Assembly (NCBI RefSeq): GCF_000261685.1
Contig: NZ_AJQE01000037.1
Span: forward strand, 1 to 42,268
Origin: Bradyrhizobium genomosp. I (2014)
GTDB taxonomy: Bacteria; Pseudomonadota; Alphaproteobacteria; Rhizobiales; Xanthobacteraceae
Direction: 5' to 3'
Length of the DNA stretch: 42,268 nucleotides
Under the pieces are notes generated by a model. That model was not told the DNA's origin and ran no database searches. It worked only from the letters and a program-made list of their open reading frames with translations. Below are positions 35,410-42,268 of this stretch, piece after piece. Positions within the stretch are counted from its first letter, which is position 1. Every line of letters begins with the position of its first letter. The translations under genes and the position numbers were made by a program.

Positions 35410-37754
35410 ATGACGCGTCATCGTATGGCATCGGCCGCGGGTCTGGCGCTCGCGATCACCACCTTGCTCGCCACCCCGGTCCTTGCCCGGAAGGGCGATC
35501 TCGCCGCACAGGGGGCGCGGATCAATGCGCTCAATCAGGCCGGCAAATACGCGGAAGCGTTACCCCTGGCGCAAGCCATGGTCGCGAGCCTGGAGAAGGC
35601 CAGCGACGATCGCGACCTGTCCGCAGCGCTCAACAATCTCGGCCAGGTCCATGCCGGCCAGGGCCGCGACGATCTGGCGGAGCCGGTCTACAAGCGCGCC
35701 ATCGCGCTGATGGAAAAGGCGCTCGGCCTCGACACGGGCTTGATCGCGGCCGAGCTGAACAATCTCGCCGCGCTGTATCAACGCCAGGGCCGCTTTACCG
35801 AGGCCGAGCCGCTGTTCAAGCGCGCGCTCGCCGTCAGCGAAAAGAGTCTGTCGCGCGAGCATCCTGATGTCGGCCGCGCCCTGAACAATCTCGCCACGCT
35901 CTATGTGAAGCAGGGGCGCCTCGCCGAGGCTGAACCGCTGTTCCGGCGCTCGCTCGCGATCTATCAGACAGCAGCCGGGCCCGAGCATCCCGCGGTTGCG
36001 ACCGTCCTGAACAATATCGGTCAGGTCGATCGCGACCTCAATCGCGACGCCGATGCCGAAGCGCCGATCAGGCGCTCGCTCGCGATCCGTGAAAAGGTGC
36101 TGGGACCGGATCATCCCGATGTCGCGCGCTCGCTCAACAATCTCGCCGGGCTCCACGAGCACCAGCAGCGCTATGCCGAGGCCGAGCCGCTCTATCGTCG
36201 CGCCCTGGCGATCCGCGAGCGTGCATTCGGACCGGATCATCCCGAGCTTGCCGCCGGCAGCGACCGGCTCGCCAGCTCGTGCGCAAGGATCAGGATCTCG
36301 CGGCCGAGTCCGAAGCGCTCGACGAGGCGATCATCGCCGCGGTGTCGAAGCAATCCGCCCAACGCGACGCTGCGGCCGAGCAGCGCAGCCGCGCGCGGAT
36401 CGCGGCGATCGCGAGCGCGCGCAAAGGGTTGCAGAAGACGCTCGCCGTCGAGTTTCCCGACTATGCCTCGCTCTCCGACCCGCTGCCGCTGGCGGTGAAG
36501 GACATCCAGCCGCTGCTGTCGGCAGACGAGGCGATGGTGATCTATTCCGTCGTCGACAAGCAGAGCCATGTCGTCGCGATCACGCGCGAGGGCGCCGACT
36601 GGAAGGAGATTTCTCTCAGCGCCGATGCGCTGGCGCAGAAGGTAGCTGCTTTCCGTAAGGGATTGGATGTCGGAAAGGCGCGCGATGCCTCCGGCAAATC
36701 GGGGCTGTTCGACCTTGCGCTCGCGAGCGAGCTCTATGTCGCGCTGCTCGGCCCGGTCGAGGCGCTGACAAAGGACAAGCGCAACCTGCTGGTCGTGCCG
36801 TCGGCGGCGCTGACCGCATTGCCGTTTCATCTGCTGGTCACGGAGAAGCCGCAGGCTGCGATCCCGGACAGGCTCGAGGGCTATCGCGACGCCGCCTGGC
36901 TGCTGCGGCGTCAGGCCGTCTCGGTGCTGCCGTCGGTGATCTCCCTGAAATCGCTGCGCGCCTTCGCCCGCAGGGATCAAGGCGTCAAGCCGATGACCGG
37001 CTTCGGCGATCCCGTGTTCGACCCAGCCGCCGAAGGGCCCGCCGGCCGGCGGGCCGCGAGCGGCAAGGTCGCCGCGCGCAGCATCGCGACGATGGCCTAT
37101 GCCGAGTTCTGGCGCGGCGCAGGCGTCGATCGCGCGCGGCTGGCGCAGGCGTTGCCCCAACTGCCCGATACCGCCGATGAGCTGAATGCGGTGGCGAGGG
37201 ACGTCGGCGCCACCGATGCCGACATCCATCTCGGACGCGATGCCAGCGAAACGACGCTGAAGTATGCAGCGCTTGCCCAATACGGCATCATCTACTTTGC
37301 CGCCCACGGCCTCGTTGCCGGCGACGTCAAGGGATTGGGTGAGCCCTCGCTGGCACTCTCCATTCCGGATCAGCCGTCGGAGCTCGACGACGGTCTTCTC
37401 ACGGCCAGCGAAGTGGCCCAGCTCAAGCTCAACGCCGATTGGGTGGTGCTGTCCGCCTGCAACACCATCGCGGGCGACAAGCCCGGCGCGGAAGCGCTGT
37501 CGGGATTGGCGCGTTCGTTCTTCTACGCAGGCGCCCGCGCGCTGCTGGTTTCGCATTGGGCCGTGGATTCGGAAGCTGCCGCCCGCCTGACCACGTCGAC
37601 GTTCGCGCAGCTCAAGAACGAACCAAAGATCGGTCGTGCCGAAGCCTTGCGCCGCGCCATGTTAATCTATCTCGACGACGCTTCGTCACCGCGCAACGCC
37701 TATCCGGCGATGTGGGGGCCGTTCGCCCTGATCGGCGAGGGTGAGGTCAGGTAA
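35410..37754 (+). pseudogene. TPR-CHAT protease gene with a one-base frameshift near 36270
   Basis: The upstream frame (35410 to about 36270) encodes a signal peptide (MASAAGLALAITTLLATPVLA), then six or so 42-residue TPR_12 repeats (DHPDVARSLNNLAGLHEHQQ type). After HPELAAGSDRLA the frame turns into nonsense and ends at 36498. The other frame picks up exactly there (QLVRKDQDLAAESEALDE) and continues to 37754. It encodes a helical linker and a CHAT (caspase-like) domain with the catalytic dyad intact: His in FAAHGLVAG (base ~37305) and Cys in LSACNTIAG (37458-37460). Adding one C at GCC|CAG restores a single ORF of about 780 residues. Secreted TPR-CHAT proteins are common in this lineage; the function is unknown. 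The start at 35410 has GAGAGGGG ahead. Confidence 0.85.
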
Positions 37755-37943
37755 GAGGCGACGCGAGGATTGTGCGTCGCAATAATCGGGAGTAACGCGC
37801 AAACGCGCATTTGGTTGCGCGATCATTCGTGATTTCGTGACGTGCCTGCTCAGAGCTGACATGCGCGACGTTTGGCGCGGTCCTTGAATAAACCAAATCC
37901 TGCGGGATCAGCTTGGCAACGCCAGCGTTCATCAGTATTAGGT

Positions 37944-37963
37944 CGTTCAGCCGAGGCCGAACG
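37944..37963. promoter_or_regulatory. Imperfect 20-base inverted repeat upstream of pckA
   Basis: CGTTC.GCC and GGC.GAACG arms face each other in the 285-base gap before pckA, about 77 bases from its start. It could be an operator for carbon-source control of pckA, or chance. The rest of the gap shows no other gene or hairpin. Confidence 0.25.
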
Positions 37964-38025
37964 GCCCAATAATCACGGTGACCGCGGTGGCGCCAAACTT
38001 GGTCGCGCTGAGTGTCGCGGGTTCT

Positions 38026-38031
38026 AGGAGG
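38026..38031 (+). promoter_or_regulatory. Strong ribosome-binding site selecting a GTG start for pckA
   Basis: AGGAGG lies eight bases ahead of GTG at 38040. No ATG is available nearby in this frame, so this site fixes the pckA start. Confidence 0.75.
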
Positions 38032-38039
38032 ATTCTTTC

Positions 38040-39656
38040 GTGCAAGAGACGGGCGTGCGCAACGGTGCCTTTGGCGCCGACAAATTCGGCTTAAAGAATC
38101 TCGAGCAGGTTCACTGGAACCTCGGTGCGCCGCAACTCTATCAATACTCGCTCGCGGCGGGTGAGGCGGTGCTGTCCGCCGACGGCGCACTCTGCGCCGA
38201 CACTGGCGAGTTCACCGGGCGCAGCCCGAAGGACAAGTTCACGGTACGCGACGCCACCACCGACAAGAAGATGTGGTGGGCCGGCAACCAGTCGATCACC
38301 GCAGAGCAGTTCGAGACGCTCTACCAGGACTTCCTCAAGCACGCCGAAGGCAGGAAGCTGTTCGCGCAGGACCTCTATGGCGGCGCCGACCCGGCCTACC
38401 GGATCAAGACGCGCGTGTTCACCGAGCTCGCCTGGCACTCGCTGTTCATCCGCACGCTCCTGATCCGTCCGGAGGCGATCGAGCTGTCGACCTTCGTGCC
38501 GGAGCTCACCATCATCGACATGCCGAGCTTCCGCGCCGATCCTAAACGCCACGGCGTGCGCTCGGAGAACGTGGTCGCGATCGATTTCGCCCGCAAGATC
38601 GTCCTGATCGGCGGGTCTTATTATGCCGGCGAGATGAAGAAGTCGGTGTTCACCACGCTGAACTACTATCTGCCCGAGCGCGGCGTGATGCCGATGCACT
38701 GCTCGGCCAATGTCGGCGCCAAGGGCGACACCGCGATCTTCTTCGGGCTGTCGGGCACCGGCAAGACCACGCTGTCGGCCGATCCCAACCGCACGCTGAT
38801 CGGCGACGACGAGCACGGCTGGGGCCCGAACGGCGTCTTCAATTTCGAGGGCGGCTGCTATGCCAAGTGCATCAAGCTGTCGAAGGAGGCCGAGCCGCAG
38901 ATCTATGCCGCAAGCACGCGCTTCGGCGCGGTGCTCGAGAACTGCGTGCTCGACGAAGACACCCGCGTGGTCGATTTCGACGACGGCTCCAAGACCGAGA
39001 ACACGCGTTCCGCGTACCCGCTCGACTTCATCCCGAACGCCTCGCGCACCGGCCGCGCGCCGCAGCCGAAGAACGTGGTGATGCTCGCCGCCGACGCCTT
39101 CGGCGTGCTGCCGCCGATCGCAAAGCTCTCGCCGGCGCAGGCGATGTATCACTTCCTCTCCGGCTACACCGCCAAGGTCGCCGGCACCGAGCGCGGGCTC
39201 GGCAACGAGCCGCAGCCGGAATTCTCGACCTGCTTCGGCTCGCCCTTCCTGCCGCTCGACCCCTCGGTCTACGGCAACATGCTGCGCGACCTCATCGCCC
39301 AGCACAATGTCGATTGCTGGCTGGTCAACACCGGGTGGACCGGCGGCAAGTACGGCACTGGCAGCCGCATGCCGATCAAGGTGACGCGCGCGCTGCTCAC
39401 CGCCGCGCTCGACGGCTCGCTTCGCAATGTCGAATTCCGCACCGACAAATATTTTGGCTTCGCGGTCCCGACTGCGCTGCCGGGCGTGCCGGCCGAGATC
39501 CTCAACCCGGTCAACACCTGGAAGGACAAGGACGAGTTCGACAAGACCGCCCGCGCCCTGGTCGGCATGTTCCAGAAGAACTTCGCCAAGTTCGAAGCCC
39601 AGGTCGATGCCGAGGTGCGTGCCGCGGCGCCGGACGTGAAGCTCGCGGCGGAGTAG
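38040..39656 (+). CDS. pckA: ATP-dependent phosphoenolpyruvate carboxykinase
   Basis: This cytosolic gluconeogenic enzyme of 538 residues converts oxaloacetate plus ATP to PEP, CO2 and ADP. The substrate-binding [10 protein letters not shown], the metal-binding [17 protein letters not shown], the kinase-1a P-loop [13 protein letters not shown], the kinase-2 LIGDDEHGW and the C-terminal [16 protein letters not shown] are all present, and length is standard for the ATP-type family. A GTG start follows AGGAGG. It is monocistronic: a 285-base regulatory gap lies ahead and a textbook terminator behind. In many Rhizobiales pckA is next to chvI; here two genes intervene. Confidence 0.97.
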   Translation: MQETGVRNGAFGADKFGLKNLEQVHWNLGAPQLYQYSLAAGEAVLSADGALCADTGEFTGRSPKDKFTVRDATTDKKMWWAGNQSITAEQFETLYQDFLKHAEGRKLFAQDLYGGADPAYRIKTRVFTELAWHSLFIRTLLIRPEAIELSTFVPELTIIDMPSFRADPKRHGVRSENVVAIDFARKIVLIGGSYYAGEMKKSVFTTLNYYLPERGVMPMHCSANVGAKGDTAIFFGLSGTGKTTLSADPNRTLIGDDEHGWGPNGVFNFEGGCYAKCIKLSKEAEPQIYAASTRFGAVLENCVLDEDTRVVDFDDGSKTENTRSAYPLDFIPNASRTGRAPQPKNVVMLAADAFGVLPPIAKLSPAQAMYHFLSGYTAKVAGTERGLGNEPQPEFSTCFGSPFLPLDPSVYGNMLRDLIAQHNVDCWLVNTGWTGGKYGTGSRMPIKVTRALLTAALDGSLRNVEFRTDKYFGFAVPTALPGVPAEILNPVNTWKDKDEFDKTARALVGMFQKNFAKFEAQVDAEVRAAAPDVKLAAE

Positions 39657-39678
39657 ATCTCTCTCTCTTGAATACGGA

Positions 39679-39708
39679 AGGGCGGCCGTGAGGCCGCCCT
39701 TTTTGTTT
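39679..39708 (+). terminator. Rho-independent terminator of pckA
   Basis: AGGGCGGCC pairs perfectly with GGCCGCCCT around GTGA and is followed by TTTTTGTTT. It is 22 bases after the pckA stop and is the clearest intrinsic terminator in the window. Confidence 0.92.
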
Positions 39709-39735
39709 GTGGCACTGGCGCGAACCACACCCTCA

Positions 39736-39869
39736 GTGTCGTCCCTGCGAACGCGGGGACCCATACCGCGTGATCTATCGAGGGAGTGCGGTGCAAGTGC
39801 CAGCGAAGAAGATCACTCCGAATCTTCGCCAAACTTCTCCCTGGGTCCTCGCCTTCGCGGGGACGACAT
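39736..39869. repeat. Dispersed intergenic repeat, family C copy 2
   Basis: It begins GTGTCGTCCCTGCGAACGCG and ends CTTCGCGGGGACGACA, so the two ends are inverted repeats of each other around about 100 bases. The end sequences match, inverted, the right end of the element at 9133-9273. It fills the gap between the pckA terminator and the convergent thioesterase gene. Confidence 0.65.
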
Positions 39870-39880
39870 TGGGGAGAGAG

Positions 39881-40696
39881 TCACGCCTTGAAATACGCGA
39901 TCTGCGTCGTAGTCGCGAGCAGCCTGCCGTTCGGCGACCACAGCTCGGCGTTCTGGTCGGCGTAGCTCTTGTGCATGATCTTCGAGTCGGCCGTCGCCAG
40001 CACGCGCGTGATGTCTTCAGTGGCGAGCTCCTCGCCGTCGGTGTGGAAATACGTCGTCAGCGACACCGTGCCGAACGGCACCAGCTCGCGGCGGGCATGG
40101 AAGATGCGGCCGAAGAAGGCGTCCGACATCGACATCAGCGACAGCATGTCGAGCTTGCGCGGGGTACGGTCGCTGATCCAGATCTTCGAATAGGTGCTGG
40201 CGAGCTCGGCCTGCTGCGGGCCGATCCGCATCTCGCCCTCGACGAAACGGAATTCGTACTGGTTGGCCCAGGACGCCGAGATTTTTGGAAACGGCATCGT
40301 CTCTTCGAACGGCTTTGTTTCAGGATATTGCGCCACCCGGTGCTCCCAGGACGGCCGCCGCTCGGCGAACACCGCGGTGGCGAGCGTCGCGACCTCGCCG
40401 CCGCCCTGGCTGAGCTCGACGCTCCAATGCTGGCTGGAGCGATTGGCCTTGACCAGTCGCACGTCGAGATCGAACGGGCCCTTGGCGATCGGCGCGCAGT
40501 AATTGACGGTGAGTGCGAGCGGATCGCCGGCGCGTTGCGGATGCTCGATCAGCGCGCGCAGGATCGTCGCGGCGGTGGCGCCGCCGAACGGGCCGACGAA
40601 GGCCCAGTAATCGTCGCTGGTGTGACCCTGCCAGCTGGAGTCACCGGCGGTGATGCGCGTAGCGTCGTCGAAGGGATGCGGGAGCTTGGCGTGCAT
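39881..40696 (-). CDS. Double-hotdog acyl-CoA thioesterase-like protein
   Basis: This cytosolic protein of 271 residues is organised as two hotdog halves, as in TesB/Acot8-type thioesterases. The N-terminal half contains YWAFVGPFGGATAATILRAL (the helix and Gly turn of a hotdog) and LTVNYCAPIAKGPFDLDVRLV. The C-terminal half contains LDMLSLMSMSDAFFGRIF and SLTTYFHTDGEEL. It would hydrolyse acyl-CoA, chain length unknown. It resembles the 4HBT_3/acyl-CoA thioesterase family. It is a single gene flanked on both sides by dispersed repeats. Confidence 0.82.
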   Translation of the reverse strand: MHAKLPHPFDDATRITAGDSSWQGHTSDDYWAFVGPFGGATAATILRALIEHPQRAGDPLALTVNYCAPIAKGPFDLDVRLVKANRSSQHWSVELSQGGGEVATLATAVFAERRPSWEHRVAQYPETKPFEETMPFPKISASWANQYEFRFVEGEMRIGPQQAELASTYSKIWISDRTPRKLDMLSLMSMSDAFFGRIFHARRELVPFGTVSLTTYFHTDGEELATEDITRVLATADSKIMHKSYADQNAELWSPNGRLLATTTQIAYFKA

Positions 40697-40710
40697 TTGT
40701 GTTTCCGTCT

Positions 40711-40834
40711 GTCATTCCGGGGCGATGCGACGGGACCGCTTAGCGCGGCCCGGAGCATCGAACCCGGAAGTTCGAGATTCTCAGGTACGCAATTGCGTAC
40801 CATAGTTCGGCTCTGCGAGCCGTCCCGGAATGAC
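40711..40834. repeat. Dispersed palindromic repeat, family B copy 2
   Basis: The ends GTCATTCCGGG and CCCGGAATGAC (with one base between blocks differing) are inverted repeats. Inside lies GGTACGCAATTGCGTACC, a perfect 18-base palindrome, next to TTCGAGATTCTCAG. Reverse-complemented, this inner part parallels the copy at 30162-30266 base for base with few changes. It lies in the gap between glgP and the thioesterase gene on the minus strand. Confidence 0.8.
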
Positions 40835-40907
40835 GGTCGTCATATCACAGCCATTGCCTGCCTGTGCAATTACGTATCGGGTAACGCCGCTTCCACGCCG
40901 CGGAAAA

Positions 40908-42268
<1,361 letters not shown>

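Noticed and set aside
36262..36281. Programmed ribosomal frameshift in the TPR-CHAT gene
   Set aside because: There is no slippery heptamer, downstream hairpin or stop codon near the shift point. The upstream frame runs on for over 200 bases, so a simple base deletion or error fits better.

Overview
The window looks like chromosomal DNA of a Bradyrhizobium-type alphaproteobacterium (Rhizobiales). The base composition is uniformly GC-rich. The gene set includes chvI-chvG-hprK-EIIA(Man)-HPr, pckA, a short alphaproteobacterial HPr kinase and an OpgC glucan modifier. Several families of small palindromic repeats of the kind scattered through Bradyrhizobium genomes are also present. Genus assignment is inference from protein flavour and repeats; no rRNA is present. 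No tRNA, rRNA, CRISPR array, transposase, integrase or phage gene was recognised.

Layout. 1-5.6 kb: a GAF/class III nucleotide cyclase cut by the left edge, methionine aminopeptidase, an MscS-type channel and a CvrA/NhaP2-type K+/H+ antiporter. 5.8-10.2 kb: a PepSY-like secreted protein, the molybdate importer modABC (ModC lacks its usual C-terminal TOBE domain), an unknown secreted protein and the murein endopeptidase MepA. 10.7-14.1 kb: a PAS-PAS-GGDEF-EAL protein whose GGDEF motif is degenerate, and an acyl-CoA dehydrogenase-fold enzyme. 14.3-21.5 kb: a co-directional envelope cassette made of a Met-rich LTXXQ/Spy-like protein, a His-rich DUF2933 protein, an ICMT-like membrane methyltransferase, an OpgC-like acyltransferase, and a MacB-like ABC exporter with its HlyD-type adaptor.

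21.6-25.3 kb is a zone of gene decay. It holds a CadC-like regulator that has lost its TPR region, the head and tail of a second CadC-like gene, an unusual DUF1127-membrane-periplasmic fusion, and a Bug/TctC solute-binding gene broken by one in-frame TAG. A 16-base motif is repeated exactly upstream of both CadC-like copies. An O-methyltransferase-like gene follows.

26.6-42.3 kb is mostly conserved core: lepA, an ArnT-like glycosyltransferase, the regulatory PTS branch (HPr, EIIA-Man, HPr kinase) behind the ChvG/ChvI two-component system, a HugZ-like protein, a TPR-CHAT protease gene with an apparent one-base frameshift, pckA with a clear intrinsic terminator, a double-hotdog thioesterase, and the C-terminal part of glycogen phosphorylase cut by the right edge. 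ChvG/ChvI, HPrK and the PTS proteins next to pckA form a plausible unit linking envelope or acid sensing to carbon metabolism. That link is known for the families in other Rhizobiales and is inferred here.
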